Origin: Methanolobus sediminis
GTDB taxonomy: Archaea > Halobacteriota > Methanosarcinia > Methanosarcinales > Methanosarcinaceae
DNA length: 64,000 nucleotides
Reading direction: 5' to 3'
Assembly (NCBI RefSeq): GCF_031312595.1
Contig: NZ_CP133592.1
Location: forward strand, 1,798,001-1,862,000
A program made the position numbers and the translations under genes. Of this stretch, positions 16,897 through 26,875 are shown in pieces; position 1 is the first letter of the stretch; every line of letters begins with the position of its first letter. Under the pieces are notes generated by a model. The model did not search any database, had not been told where the DNA came from, and was given only the letters and a program-made list of their open reading frames with translations.

Positions 16897-17148
16897 ATGG
16901 TTGAAGTGGTTATATATACAACACAGACTTGCCCGAAATGCGAGCAATTAAAAAAGGTACTTAAATCTAAAGGAGTTGAATTCGCAACAGCAGATATGTC
17001 TACTCCTGAAGCTTTGACCGAACTAAAATTCAATGGTGTTTTCACCATGACTGCCCCGGTACTCCAGATCGGCGATGAGTTTTTAACTCATAAGGAACTG
17101 TTCAGTGGTCCTGACGTGAACCTGGAAGCATTGGGCAGCATACTCTAA
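16897..17148 (+). CDS. nrdH: Glutaredoxin-like redoxin (NrdH type)
   Basis: 83 residues with a thioredoxin fold and a CPKC active site at residues 11-14 (TTQTCPKCEQLKKVLKSKG), plus the cis-Pro loop TMTAPVLQIGD. It lies 24 bases before nrdD and two genes before nrdG. Some methanogen class III ribonucleotide reductases use a glutaredoxin-like protein instead of formate as the electron donor, as described for Methanosarcina barkeri. Its position here supports that role: dithiol reductant of the adjacent NrdD. Confidence 0.85.
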   Translation: MVEVVIYTTQTCPKCEQLKKVLKSKGVEFATADMSTPEALTELKFNGVFTMTAPVLQIGDEFLTHKELFSGPDVNLEALGSIL

Positions 17149-17172
17149 GTGCAATCAAAATAAAAGGTGGGA

Positions 17173-19575
17173 ATGATGGACGTATGTGCTACTAATATTA
17201 AGGACAAGGTCGAACTTGAAAATGCAGAGTTGGGAACTGACATGCAGGTTCGCGCAGAGGAAGATGAGAGGACAGATACCAGTATGACAACACTCACAAA
17301 ACAGCATGCTATACAGAAGACGCTCGATGGTCATGATATATCCATAATGCCAAAGGTACGTACTACCGCCGGGCATATGGTGGAATGGGATCGCAGTATA
17401 ATTGTGAACCAGTTGTTAAAGGAAACAAAGCTTGCTGAAAGATTCCACGGCAAGCCTGGCATCGAAAAGGATGAGGCACTTGAAATTGCAAAGGATGTAG
17501 AGCGCCGTATCAGAAGTCTTGATCTCAAATTCCTTTCAGGTCCGCTTATCAGAGAAATCGTCAACATGGAACTTCTCCAGAGGGGCCATGTTGAATGGAG
17601 GAACATCTCCACAAGGATAGGTACTCCTGTATACGATGCATGTGAGATAGACCTTGGAAGCGGTTTTGAGGCAAACGATAACGCAAACCTCCAGGAAAAC
17701 GCTGAAACATCTCACAAGAAGAAGGCAGACAAGATATCAAAGGAACAGTATCTGTTACTTTTGCCACCAAAGCTTGCTGACCTGCACCTTAACGGTGACA
17801 TTCACATTCATGATCTTGAATACCTTGGAACCCGTGCTTTCTGTCAGGACTGGGACCTCAGGTATTTCTTCTACTACGGTCTTATGCCGGATGGCTCAGG
17901 TGCCAAGGCAAGTGTAGCCGGTCCTGCAATGAAGGCAGAGGTTGCAATCCTCCATGCAGTGAAGGCCCTGGGAAGTGCCCAGACAAACTTCGCAGGTGGT
18001 CAGGGATTCTACAATTTCCTTACATTCCTTGCTCCCTACCTTGAGGGCAAGACTTACAGTGATGTAAAACAGCTCATGCAGATGTTCGTGTATGAGATGA
18101 CCCAGATGATGGTAGCCCGCGGTGGGCAGGTAGTATTCTCCTCAGTCCAGCTTTCCCCTGGTGTGCCAAAGCTCTGGAAGGACAAGCCTGCTGTTTACAA
18201 GGGACGTGTCCACAATGGTGAGAATGGTACTCAGGAACGCACCTATGGAGAGTTTGAGCGTGAGGTCCGTCTTGCATTCAAGGCACTTATGGACGTAATG
18301 ATCGAGGGTGATAACTGGGGCAAACCTTTCAACTTCCCTAAGCCTGAGATCTCAATTGAACCTGACTTTATGGAAGAGGATGAATTCTTCAACAAGGCAC
18401 ATCCTGAGCTGCCAACATACGAAGAACTCTATGACATGACCTTCGAACTTGCAGCAAAGTTCGGAACTCCATATTTCGATAATCAGTTACCAGAATACAG
18501 AGGTGCAGGTGAGGGCATATCCTGTTATCAGTGCTGTGCATACCAGTTCTCAGCAAATGCTGATGCAGATGACAGTTTTGACGATAAGCTCCTGTTCAAG
18601 GATGGAAAACATTTCTCAATGGGTTCCTGGCAGGTAGTATCTCTTAACTGTCCAAGAGCGGCATACAGGGCAGGCGGGGATGATTCTGCTCTGTTTGCTG
18701 ACCTCAAACTACTAATGGATCAGTGTATTCAGCTCTTTAAGACAAAGCGTAACTGGATGGAGAACATCATTGAGAACAACAGGATGCCATTTGCAACACA
18801 GAGGCCAAAGGACCCTGTAACAGGTGAGAAAGGATGCGTTGCAGTGGACATTGATTCACTTGTATGCACCATCGGTGTTGTAGGTATCAATGAAATGGTC
18901 CAGTACCACACCGGTTCACAGTTGCATGAATCCAGGGATGCATTCAAGTTTGCCATCAGGGTAATGACCGAGATGGAAATGTATGCACATGAGCTCAGCC
19001 AGAAATATGGTCTTGAGATCGCTCTTGCACGTACACCTGCTGAAACAACAGGTCAGAGATTCTCAGTATCCGACATGCTTCATGATGAGTACAGGGACTG
19101 TGTCCTTGAAGTTGTAAAGGGTGACAAGGAAGCTGCTCTTGCGAATCTAAGAAAAACAACAGATCTGCCTGTCTACTACACCAACGGTACACACGTACCA
19201 CCAGGTGCCAACATCTCACTTATTGACAGGATAAACCTTGAGCATGTGTTCTTCCCGATAGTCGATGGTGGAAACATCTGTCACATCTGGATGGGTGAAG
19301 GTTCACCTGATGCAAAGGGACTCAAGGAGTTTGCAATGAACATTGCAAAGAACACTCAGATTGGTTACTTTGCTTTCACCAAGGATATGACTGTGTGTCT
19401 TAATGACTTCCACATGATGTCCGGTCTTAAGTGCACATGTGAGAACTGTGGTTCCACCAATGTCGAGCAGATGTCCAGGGTAACCGGATATGTGCAGGCA
19501 GTAAGTGGCTGGAACAATGGTAAGAGGCAGGAACTTGTTGACAGGATGCGCTACAGCTCCTCAGACATGATTTGA
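17173..19575 (+). CDS. nrdD: Anaerobic ribonucleoside-triphosphate reductase with ATP-cone
   Basis: 800 residues from ATG at 17173, which follows an AAGGTGG site; a GTG at 17167 is inside that site. An ATP-cone lies at about residues 55-150 (MPKVRTTAGHMVEWDRSIIV... ISTRIGTPVYDA), followed by the NrdD catalytic barrel (LHLNGDIHIHDLEYLG; GISCYQCCAYQF; GGNICHIWMGE). The C-terminus has a Cys pair region CTCENCGS for the zinc site and the glycyl-radical loop RVTGYVQAVSGWNNGKRQE. The enzyme makes deoxyribonucleotides under anoxic conditions, and the ATP-cone gives allosteric control by ATP/dATP. It is flanked by its redoxin and its activase. Confidence 0.95.
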   Translation: MMDVCATNIKDKVELENAELGTDMQVRAEEDERTDTSMTTLTKQHAIQKTLDGHDISIMPKVRTTAGHMVEWDRSIIVNQLLKETKLAERFHGKPGIEKDEALEIAKDVERRIRSLDLKFLSGPLIREIVNMELLQRGHVEWRNISTRIGTPVYDACEIDLGSGFEANDNANLQENAETSHKKKADKISKEQYLLLLPPKLADLHLNGDIHIHDLEYLGTRAFCQDWDLRYFFYYGLMPDGSGAKASVAGPAMKAEVAILHAVKALGSAQTNFAGGQGFYNFLTFLAPYLEGKTYSDVKQLMQMFVYEMTQMMVARGGQVVFSSVQLSPGVPKLWKDKPAVYKGRVHNGENGTQERTYGEFEREVRLAFKALMDVMIEGDNWGKPFNFPKPEISIEPDFMEEDEFFNKAHPELPTYEELYDMTFELAAKFGTPYFDNQLPEYRGAGEGISCYQCCAYQFSANADADDSFDDKLLFKDGKHFSMGSWQVVSLNCPRAAYRAGGDDSALFADLKLLMDQCIQLFKTKRNWMENIIENNRMPFATQRPKDPVTGEKGCVAVDIDSLVCTIGVVGINEMVQYHTGSQLHESRDAFKFAIRVMTEMEMYAHELSQKYGLEIALARTPAETTGQRFSVSDMLHDEYRDCVLEVVKGDKEAALANLRKTTDLPVYYTNGTHVPPGANISLIDRINLEHVFFPIVDGGNICHIWMGEGSPDAKGLKEFAMNIAKNTQIGYFAFTKDMTVCLNDFHMMSGLKCTCENCGSTNVEQMSRVTGYVQAVSGWNNGKRQELVDRMRYSSSDMI

Positions 19576-19585
19576 AGCTAAGTAT

Positions 19586-20374
19586 ATGAAAGTAAATTAT
19601 GGGAACACTGTTCCCATATCTACTGTAGATTGGCACGGAAAGGTGTCAATCGTCTTCTTTTTACGTGGATGTCCTTACAGATGTCCTTATTGCCAGAACC
19701 ATGAGCTTCTTTTTGAAAGCAACATGGTGGAAGCTTCCATACTTGAAGCAGAGATGAAGAAGTCACGGCCTTTTGTCAGCAGTGTGGTTTTCTCAGGTGG
19801 AGAACCACTGATGCAGAAGGATGCTGTGATCCATCTTGCAAAATATGCAAAAAAGATTGGTCTGCTCGTCGGCATTCATACCAATGGCCATTATCCTCAC
19901 GTAATGGCCGAACTTATGGGTGAAGGGCTTGTGGACAAATTCTTCATCGATGTGAAAGCTCCGCTGGATAATGCTGAAAGTTATGCTAAAGCAATAGGGT
20001 GTAGGGATTTTACTGATATGCATATTGACCCAAAGGTAGCAGTAGATAAAGTATCCCGATCTATCAATCTGGTTCTGAATAATGGTATAGAACTTGAATT
20101 GAGGACGACCATTATCCGTGACTTCATGGGAAGTTCGGATGATGTGCACAACATTGCACGTTCCATCAATGAACTTACTGGCAGAAGAGATGTTGTCTAT
20201 GTGCTCCAGCAGGGATTTGCTGACAGGGCCCTGCTTGAATCTCTCAGGGACAGAAAGCCTCTAGTTCGTGATGAACTTCTTGACTTGGCTCATGTTGCCC
20301 ATGAATTTTTGGATAATATCTACATCAGGACAAAAGAGAAAGGCAATGAGAAGCTTAACTTCGAATCGATTTGA
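19586..20374 (+). CDS. nrdG: Anaerobic ribonucleotide reductase activating protein
   Basis: 262 residues, radical SAM enzyme with the CxxxCxxC cluster motif in FLRGCPYRCPYCQNHELL near residue 30 and the GGEP motif (VVFSGGEPLMQ). It generates the glycyl radical on NrdD using S-adenosylmethionine and a [4Fe-4S] cluster. The start is 10 bases after the nrdD stop. At 262 residues it is longer than E. coli NrdG and closer to the 'NrdG2'-type activases often found in archaea. It may also serve the second NrdD at 33.2-35.0 kb, which has no activase beside it. Confidence 0.92.
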   Translation: MKVNYGNTVPISTVDWHGKVSIVFFLRGCPYRCPYCQNHELLFESNMVEASILEAEMKKSRPFVSSVVFSGGEPLMQKDAVIHLAKYAKKIGLLVGIHTNGHYPHVMAELMGEGLVDKFFIDVKAPLDNAESYAKAIGCRDFTDMHIDPKVAVDKVSRSINLVLNNGIELELRTTIIRDFMGSSDDVHNIARSINELTGRRDVVYVLQQGFADRALLESLRDRKPLVRDELLDLAHVAHEFLDNIYIRTKEKGNEKLNFESI

Positions 20375-20440
20375 AGTTTAAACAATTTTTTAATACTTTC
20401 CTGTTAATCATTTAATTATACTTTAAAAAGGTGTGATTAA

Positions 20441-21304
20441 ATGAAAGCAAAATTTGTTAGCATTGCTGTACTAATCATTTTACTGGCAGCTACTTTTATA
20501 TCCGGCTGTGTGAGCAGCTATAAAGAATCCTCTATACAGTCTGCTGATTACATGACGGTTGAAGAGTATGATGATTCGTATGCAAGGAATGCCGTTCTGG
20601 ATGAATCCGGATACGCTGATTATGGCGGAACTTCAACTGCTTCTGTGGATCGAAAAACAATAGCCACTGTGGACATGACCATACAGGTCAGCGATGCTGC
20701 AAAAGGTGTTGATGATATCTCTGAAATGGTAGAAGCATCAGGTGGATATGTTTCCAGTTCCTCTATATATGATTCATATTATGATTCCAATGAAGGCAAG
20801 GAAGGCTATATTACTGTCAGGATCCCAGAATCTGAATCCTCCTCTTTCCTTGAGAATGTAGGTGAACTGGGTGAAGTAACAAGTAAAAGTGTAAGTGCAC
20901 AGGATGTTACGGAAGAGTATATTGATGTAAGTGCACGTCTGGATAATCTTCAAAGACAGGAAACCCGTCTTCAGGAGATTCTCAATATGACTGAAACTGT
21001 TGAGGATGTTCTGGCAGTTGAAAAGGAACTTGAAAGGGTTCGTGGTGATATTGAAAGCCTTACAGGAAGGCTGAATTATCTTGATGATCGTGTTGAGTTT
21101 TCAACCATCAATATCCGTGTAACAGAACCAAGGCCAATAACTCATTCATGGGGTATCAGGGATGCAATATCTGAATCTGTTAACGGTTTCATATCAATTG
21201 TCAATGCACTGATAATCCTTGTCGGTTATCTTCTGCCACTTGTAATCGTTTTGATTTTCTTTGGCGGAGCTGGTGTGTTAATCAGGAGAAGAATGAGAAG
21301 ATAG
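20441..21304 (+). CDS. DUF4349-domain membrane lipoprotein
   Basis: 287 residues. A signal peptide with lipobox (LLAATFISGC, Cys near residue 23) is followed by a DUF4349 domain: VDRKTIATVDMTIQVSDAAKG, EGYITVRIPES and a long coiled coil (RLDNLQRQETRLQEILNMTE through LTGRLNYLDDRVEFSTINI). A C-terminal membrane helix (ALIILVGYLLPLVIVLIFF) and an Arg-rich tail end the protein. It is anchored at both ends, with the coiled coil outside the cell. The function is unknown; bacterial relatives are often neighbours of envelope genes. A GGTGTGA site precedes the ATG. Confidence 0.85.
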   Translation: MKAKFVSIAVLIILLAATFISGCVSSYKESSIQSADYMTVEEYDDSYARNAVLDESGYADYGGTSTASVDRKTIATVDMTIQVSDAAKGVDDISEMVEASGGYVSSSSIYDSYYDSNEGKEGYITVRIPESESSSFLENVGELGEVTSKSVSAQDVTEEYIDVSARLDNLQRQETRLQEILNMTETVEDVLAVEKELERVRGDIESLTGRLNYLDDRVEFSTINIRVTEPRPITHSWGIRDAISESVNGFISIVNALIILVGYLLPLVIVLIFFGGAGVLIRRRMRR

Positions 21305-21437
21305 GTTTTTAGTTGGATTTTTTAAGCTGGCATTGAACTGCCAGCAAAATTAATTTTCAGCTTTTAGTATTAGGCTTTAGTTACCAATGCTTCTCTGTCA
21401 AGTAATTATATATAGCACATTAAAATAGCAGATAACT

Positions 21438-22430
21438 ATGAATGATCCTATTTCCGTATCCGAACTGGGTGAACGTCCTCTTATAAGTCGTTTATCCGGT
21501 ATTTTCGGTTCAGTCTATAACCCTGATGTTCCATTGGGTGCAGGGCCTGATGATTGTGCTGTTGTTGATATTTCTGAAAATGAGTATATGGTGATAACAA
21601 CAGATATGTTGCACCGCAAGACTGATTTTCCTCTTTGCATGACTCCGTGGCAGATTGGGTGGATGTCTGCTGCGGTTAATTTCAGTGATGTTGCGTCAAT
21701 GGGTGCCAGGCCAATAGGTTTTCTATCAGCCATGGGTTTTTCTAAGGATACTGAACTCTCATTTGTTGATGAAATTTCAAGGGGAATGAACGATTGTGCA
21801 AAGTTCTGTGGGACTTCAGTTATAGGTGGCGATATCGATACTCACGATGAACTTACGATCACCGGTACAGCCCTTGGAAAAGTAAGCAAATCGGAACTTC
21901 TGACCCGAAGAGGTGCAAAACCCGGCGATATTATATGTGTAACTGGTTTTGCAGGTTCAGCAGGAGCTGCGTTGCATGCCCTTGAAAATGATATTGATAT
22001 TCCGGATAGTCTTATGAATACTCTTCTTGAACCAGTTCCACGGGTTAATGAAGCTCAGGAACTCTCCCGTACAGGTGCCGTGACCAGTATGATGGATACC
22101 AGTGACGGACTGGCAATGTCGCTTCATGACCTCGCAGACCTTAATAAAGTGGGTTTCAAAATAGATGAGAAATCTCTTCCTATACAGCAGGAAATCGTAG
22201 ATTTTATAAGTTCAGAACGCTCTGTTATTACTGATTTTGCACTTTATACAGGTGGTGATTTTGAGCTACTTTGCACAGTTTCCCCTGATATGCTGGAAGC
22301 TGCTCAAAGCGCATGTTATTTAAATGTTATAGGAGAAGTAGTTGACCGGGAAGTTGGTACTACACTTAGGTGCCATAACGGAGAAAACCTGACGATAAAT
22401 CGAAAAGGTTATCTACAATTGGGGAATTAA
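21438..22430 (+). CDS. thiL: Thiamine-monophosphate kinase
   Basis: 330 residues of the PurM-like kinase superfamily. Conserved ThiL motifs are present: LGAGPDDCAVVD near residue 36, VITTDMLHRKTDF, NFSDVASMGARPIGFL, GGDIDTHDELTITGTALGK and MMDTSDGLAMSLHDLA, plus the C-terminal GGDFELLCTV. It phosphorylates thiamine monophosphate to the active diphosphate. A TATA-like ATTATATATAG lies at 21405-21415 and there is no Shine-Dalgarno, so a leaderless start at 21438 is likely. Confidence 0.93.
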   Translation: MNDPISVSELGERPLISRLSGIFGSVYNPDVPLGAGPDDCAVVDISENEYMVITTDMLHRKTDFPLCMTPWQIGWMSAAVNFSDVASMGARPIGFLSAMGFSKDTELSFVDEISRGMNDCAKFCGTSVIGGDIDTHDELTITGTALGKVSKSELLTRRGAKPGDIICVTGFAGSAGAALHALENDIDIPDSLMNTLLEPVPRVNEAQELSRTGAVTSMMDTSDGLAMSLHDLADLNKVGFKIDEKSLPIQQEIVDFISSERSVITDFALYTGGDFELLCTVSPDMLEAAQSACYLNVIGEVVDREVGTTLRCHNGENLTINRKGYLQLGN

Positions 22431-22497
22431 GATTAGGCAGGATTAGTTTACGATATTTAATAATACAGTTCAATTTACGATTTAAGGAAGGTTTAGA

Positions 22498-25400
22498 ATG
22501 CGAAATAAGCTTAAATTAATTTTATTTGGATTATCCCTAATAATATTCACAGGACTGGCATTAGGTTCTGCTCCTACTCTTTCTAATGTAGGTTCTAGTA
22601 GCATCTCTTTGGACAGTGCTGTAATCAGTTATGATGTGAACCAAAGTGATGCAGATACTCAAATCGAATATGGAACCACTCCCTCTTTAGGTTCTTCCAG
22701 TGCTATTTACAGTGGTCTATCTAGCTATAGTGAAACTCTTTCCGGTCTAAGTTCAGGCACTACTTATTATTATAGTGTTTTTGCTTACAATTCAAGTAAT
22801 CCAGGTGAATTTTCCAATTCCACGATAGACAGCTTTACTACTACTGCTGCCAGTACTGACAGTGCTCCTGCCCTCTCTAATGTAGGTTCTAGTAGCATCT
22901 CTTCGGACAGTGCAGTGATTAGTTATGATGTGAACCAAAGTGATGCAGATACTCAGATCGAATATGGAACCACTCCCTCTTTAGGTTCTTCCAGTGCTAT
23001 TTACAGTGGTTTATCTAGCTATAGTCAAACTCTTTCCAGTCTAAGTTCAGGCACTACTTATTATTATAGTGTTTTTGCTTATAATTCAAGTGACTCAAGT
23101 TTATTCTCCAATTCCACGATAGACAGCTTTACTACTACTGCTGCCAGTACTGACAGTGCTCCTGTCCTCTCTAATGTAGGTTCTAGTAGCATCTCTTCGG
23201 ACAGTGCAGTGATTAGTTATGATGTGAACCAAAGTGATGCAGATACTCAGATCGAATATGGAACCACTCCCTCTTTAGGTTCTTCCAGTGCTATTTTCAG
23301 CGGTTTATCTAGCTATAGTGAAACTCTTTCCGGTCTAAGTTCAGGCACTACTTATTATTATAGTGTTTTTGCTTATAATTCAAGTGACTCAAGTTTATTC
23401 TCCAATTCCACGATAGACAGCTTTACTACATCTGCTTCCTCTTCTGCTCCAGATGCTTCATTCACAACAAATGTAACAGATGATGAAGGTGAAGTTCCTC
23501 TTACAGTTCAGTTCAATGACACTTCAGATAATGATCCGACATCTTGGGAATGGGACTTTGATGATGGTAGCGCTAATTCAACAGTTCAGAATCCAGTCCA
23601 TACCTTTGATTCTGTAGGCACTTATGATGTCACTCTGACCGCAACCAACGCTGATGGTTCTGATTCTACAACTACGACAATTACTGTGTATTCCCAGACC
23701 TACTACACAGGTGACAGGATATGGGATGAGAATGCCAATCAATCAGCAGATAAATATATCTGGGATGCAAAGTCTTTCTCAGGTTTCTTCTATGACCTTG
23801 AATCAGGTTTCAGTTCTGAGAGCATGACCATCTATAACATAGACCGTTCACTTGGTGACGGTGACATTGTTTACCAGACAAGTCCGGTAGAAACCGACTT
23901 TGAAAACTCGGATTGGGGTTCATATCAGGTTATTGGATTTATGGCAGAGAAATACTTCGCAGGATACACTGATGATACAGATATCGATGGTGTCGATGAA
24001 GTAAGTCTTATGTCTGCAGGTCAGCTCTCAAAGGTTCTTCTTGATGATGATGACAAAGAGTCTGTTTATTCTGGTTCTTCACTTATACTTGAGGAAGGTT
24101 ATGAACTGAATGTCGTTGAAGTTGACGTCAATGGAGACAGTGTTTATGTAACCCTCACACAAGATGGCGATGAACTTGATAGTGCAGTAATTTCCAGTGG
24201 AGATGACTATGTATATGAGACCGATCTTGGCGATGCAGATGATGTAGCATTGATAATTGTTCACATCGATGATGTATTCAGTGGTACTGAATCAAATGCT
24301 GTCTTCATCCAAGGTGTCTTCCAAATATCAGATGATTATGTTGAACTTGAAGACGGTGAATCCTATGGCGAGATGGAAATCACATCCATAAGTGACGACC
24401 TCATTGAAATGGAAAACGATGGGACAGTTTCACTTTCAAAAGGCAAGACAATTAATCTTATGGGCAGTATCAATCTCATAGTTGCTGACAACGATGATCT
24501 CAGATTTGCTCCATATGTTGACATGTCTGACCCAGGTACATACGAACTCCGTGGTACAGTTGCAGAAGAAGATGAGCTTCTCACATGGACGCCTCTTAAC
24601 TTTGAAGGTTTCTACTATGATATTGATGAGGGTATACAAACTGAGAAACTTGAACTGACAGCTATATCCGGCAGAACAATTGACGATGGTGACCTTGTTT
24701 ACACTAGTGTGCCTAAGCCTGTTGAGTTTGAACACTCAGACTGGGGAGAATTCCAGGTAATCGGATTTATGGCCGAGAAATACTTCGCAGGTTATACAGA
24801 TGATACAGATGTCGATGGTGTTGATGACGTAAGCCTCATGTCCAACGGCCAGCTCTCGGAAGTTCTGCTTGACGACGATGATAAAGCATCAGTTTATTCC
24901 GGTTCCTCATTGATCCTTGAGGAAGGTTATACTCTGGATATAATTGAAGTCGACACTAGTGGTGACAGTGTACTTATTGAACTGTATCAGGACGGAGATG
25001 AAGTAGATACTGAAATCGTATCTGCGAACGATGATTATGTCTATGAGAAAGACCTTGGTGATGCAGATGATGTGCCTATCATAATAATACACTTCAACGA
25101 GGTATTTGCCGGTAGCGAATCAAACGCTGTCTTCGTAGAGGGTATTTTCCAGATATCAGAAGATTATATCAGTCTGGAAGATGGAGATACTTATGGCGAG
25201 ATGGAGGTTACCAGTTATAGTGAAGATTCCATTGTCATGAAGAATGAGGATTCAATCAGTCTTTCAAAAGACAAGGATATCACTCTCATGGGAGAAGTTG
25301 GTATAAGGGTAGCTGACTCAGGTACTCTAAGATACTATCCATATGTTGAAGTTACAACCGCTGCTTCCCAGGCACTGACCATTAGCCTTAGTGACTCTAC

Positions 25401-26301
25401 TGTGTCAGAAGGCGATGAGGTAACAATCACCGTAACTTCACGCGGTTCAAGAATAGCAGATGCCACTGTTAAGGTGGAAGGAACTACTATCGGAACCACT
25501 GATGATGAAGGTACAATTGATTATGACGCAGATGAGATTGGTACTCTAGAGATAACTGCCGAAAAGGATGGTTACACATCTGCTTCTGAAGATCTTGAGG
25601 TAATTGATCCTGATGATGAAACCAGGAAGATGAGCATCGAGGTCTCACCTGATAAGGTTTATGTGGGTAATTCTATTACCATCTATGTCTTGCAGGCAAT
25701 CGGCGGCGATGAAATTTCTGGAGTAACTGTCACATTTGACGGAAAATCCATTGGCACGACTGACAGCGATGGTACTGTAACTTACACAGCAACAGAAGCG
25801 GGTACTCACTCAATTGAAGCTACAAAGTCCGGTATGAATGATGCCGAACTTGATCTTAAGGTCAATGAACTTGCTGCAGAGTTTGAATTCAGCAATCTGG
25901 AAATAAGCCCTCTTGAGATCAAACAGGGACAGAAAGCAACAATTACCGCTGATGTCACCAACACAGGTACAGCAGAAGGTTCCTATAATGTTGAGCTCAA
26001 GGTTGATGACGTAATAGTAGATTCCCAGACAATAACACTTTCAGTTGGTAATTCTACAACAGTTGAGTTTACCCACGAAGAAGAAGAACCTGGTACTTAT
26101 GAAGTACAGCTTGGAGATCTTACAACAACATATGAGGTCTTTGAGAAATCAGGCACGATATGGTATGTTCTCGGAGCAATTGGTCTTGCAGCAATTGGTG
26201 GAGTTGCATATCTGTTCACAGCAGGTGGATGGACAGTAGAAATAGCACAGGCAAAGGCTGCAGAAGCAGTAGCAGCAATCAAAGAGTTGATCGGGAAATA
26301 A
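22498..26301 (+). CDS. Large mosaic S-layer-type surface protein
   Basis: 1267 residues. A signal peptide (to about residue 24, LALGSAP) is followed by three near-identical 98-residue fibronectin-III-like repeats (about 25-318), then a PKD domain (about 318-400, WEWDFDDGSANSTVQNPVHTF). Next come two copies of the roughly 280-residue Methanosarcina S-layer duplication domain (about 402-680 and 690-960, each with GFMAEKYFAGYTDDTD), then two Ig-like/PEGA-like beta domains and a CARDB-like domain. It ends in a membrane helix (WYVLGAIGLAAIGGVAYLF) and an Ala-rich amphipathic tail. Two tandem S-layer domains are the hallmark of the major S-layer protein in Methanosarcinales; the N-terminal extension suggests an adhesive or accessory version. 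The stop lies in a terminator hairpin. Confidence 0.88.
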   Translation: MRNKLKLILFGLSLIIFTGLALGSAPTLSNVGSSSISLDSAVISYDVNQSDADTQIEYGTTPSLGSSSAIYSGLSSYSETLSGLSSGTTYYYSVFAYNSSNPGEFSNSTIDSFTTTAASTDSAPALSNVGSSSISSDSAVISYDVNQSDADTQIEYGTTPSLGSSSAIYSGLSSYSQTLSSLSSGTTYYYSVFAYNSSDSSLFSNSTIDSFTTTAASTDSAPVLSNVGSSSISSDSAVISYDVNQSDADTQIEYGTTPSLGSSSAIFSGLSSYSETLSGLSSGTTYYYSVFAYNSSDSSLFSNSTIDSFTTSASSSAPDASFTTNVTDDEGEVPLTVQFNDTSDNDPTSWEWDFDDGSANSTVQNPVHTFDSVGTYDVTLTATNADGSDSTTTTITVYSQTYYTGDRIWDENANQSADKYIWDAKSFSGFFYDLESGFSSESMTIYNIDRSLGDGDIVYQTSPVETDFENSDWGSYQVIGFMAEKYFAGYTDDTDIDGVDEVSLMSAGQLSKVLLDDDDKESVYSGSSLILEEGYELNVVEVDVNGDSVYVTLTQDGDELDSAVISSGDDYVYETDLGDADDVALIIVHIDDVFSGTESNAVFIQGVFQISDDYVELEDGESYGEMEITSISDDLIEMENDGTVSLSKGKTINLMGSINLIVADNDDLRFAPYVDMSDPGTYELRGTVAEEDELLTWTPLNFEGFYYDIDEGIQTEKLELTAISGRTIDDGDLVYTSVPKPVEFEHSDWGEFQVIGFMAEKYFAGYTDDTDVDGVDDVSLMSNGQLSEVLLDDDDKASVYSGSSLILEEGYTLDIIEVDTSGDSVLIELYQDGDEVDTEIVSANDDYVYEKDLGDADDVPIIIIHFNEVFAGSESNAVFVEGIFQISEDYISLEDGDTYGEMEVTSYSEDSIVMKNEDSISLSKDKDITLMGEVGIRVADSGTLRYYPYVEVTTAASQALTISLSDSTVSEGDEVTITVTSRGSRIADATVKVEGTTIGTTDDEGTIDYDADEIGTLEITAEKDGYTSASEDLEVIDPDDETRKMSIEVSPDKVYVGNSITIYVLQAIGGDEISGVTVTFDGKSIGTTDSDGTVTYTATEAGTHSIEATKSGMNDAELDLKVNELAAEFEFSNLEISPLEIKQGQKATITADVTNTGTAEGSYNVELKVDDVIVDSQTITLSVGNSTTVEFTHEEEEPGTYEVQLGDLTTTYEVFEKSGTIWYVLGAIGLAAIGGVAYLFTAGGWTVEIAQAKAAEAVAAIKELIGK
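22570..23451 (+). repeat. Three 294-bp near-identical direct repeats within the surface-protein gene
   Basis: Units begin at 22570, 22864 and 23158 (exact 294-base period, 98 codons). Each contains the same core, for example NQSDADTQIEYGTTPSLG and SGTTYYYSVFAYNSS. Units 2 and 3 differ by very few bases, including synonymous sites; unit 1 is slightly more divergent. Such conservation at silent sites points to recent duplication or gene conversion. Confidence 0.9.
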
Positions 26302-26325
26302 CCGATAAACTCTTTTTACCTTTTT
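26281..26325 (+). terminator. Terminator hairpin containing the surface-protein stop codon
   Basis: AAAGAGTTGATCGG (26281-26294) pairs with CCGATAAACTCTTT (26302-26315) with one mismatch in 14 pairs. The seven-base loop contains the TAA stop codon (26299-26301), and a T-run follows. It ends the surface-protein transcript and faces the convergent regulator gene at 26354. Confidence 0.75.
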
Positions 26326-26353
26326 TTATTCTAATTTTTATTCTTTATCAAAA

Positions 26354-26875
26354 TCAACTTATCTTCTTGGCCACAAGCTCGATAGCCTCAAAAAGACTAT
26401 TCTTTGGCATGATGGTTGCAACAGGTATTCTCAGTATTTTTTCCACTGTAGGGCTGACTATGGGTGCACACACAAGTGCTTTTGCTCCATCTCTTTCTGC
26501 ACGTACGGCAGCAATAATGGCTTCTTCCATGGAAGTTGCAGAATACTCTCTGATAGTACAAAGGTTTCCGCATATCTTTCTTTTAGTTTCACTGATATTG
26601 TCCAGCACCGGTCTTGCAGCAATCACCGCAATGAATTCTCCCTTTTCAGAACCTTCCAGTCTTTTTACCGTTTTAATTATTTGTCTTAGTGTCTTGACAT
26701 TAGGTTCTCTTTTTCCGGACATGATCTTATAGAGAGTACTGGCAGGTACACCTGCCTGCTCTGCAAACTCTGCCATATTCATGTTCAGGTCTTCTTTTAT
26801 AGTAGTAGAAAGGATTCGTCTGAAATCTTCATCAGATTCAAAAACAGCATCTATTATTTTTTCTACAGTGCTCAT
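26354..26875 (-). CDS. HTH-type transcriptional regulator with C-terminal ligand-binding-like domain
   Basis: 173 residues. An XRE/Cro-type helix-turn-helix lies at about residues 30-70 (MNMAEFAEQAGVPASTLYKIMSGKREPN). It is followed by a domain of alternating strands and helices (FIAVIAARPVLDNI; DGAKALVCAPIVSPTVEKIL; VATIMPKNSLFEAI) that may sense a ligand. Regulators of this layout are common in methanogens. It is divergent from the ABC transporter genes beginning at 27025, which makes that operon its likely target. The ligand is unknown. Confidence 0.82.
   Translation of the reverse strand: MSTVEKIIDAVFESDEDFRRILSTTIKEDLNMNMAEFAEQAGVPASTLYKIMSGKREPNVKTLRQIIKTVKRLEGSEKGEFIAVIAARPVLDNISETKRKICGNLCTIREYSATSMEEAIIAAVRAERDGAKALVCAPIVSPTVEKILRIPVATIMPKNSLFEAIELVAKKIS

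Noticed and set aside
22570-23451. CRISPR-like or mobile repeat array
   Set aside because: The 294-bp units are in frame inside one surface-protein gene and encode FN3-like domains.
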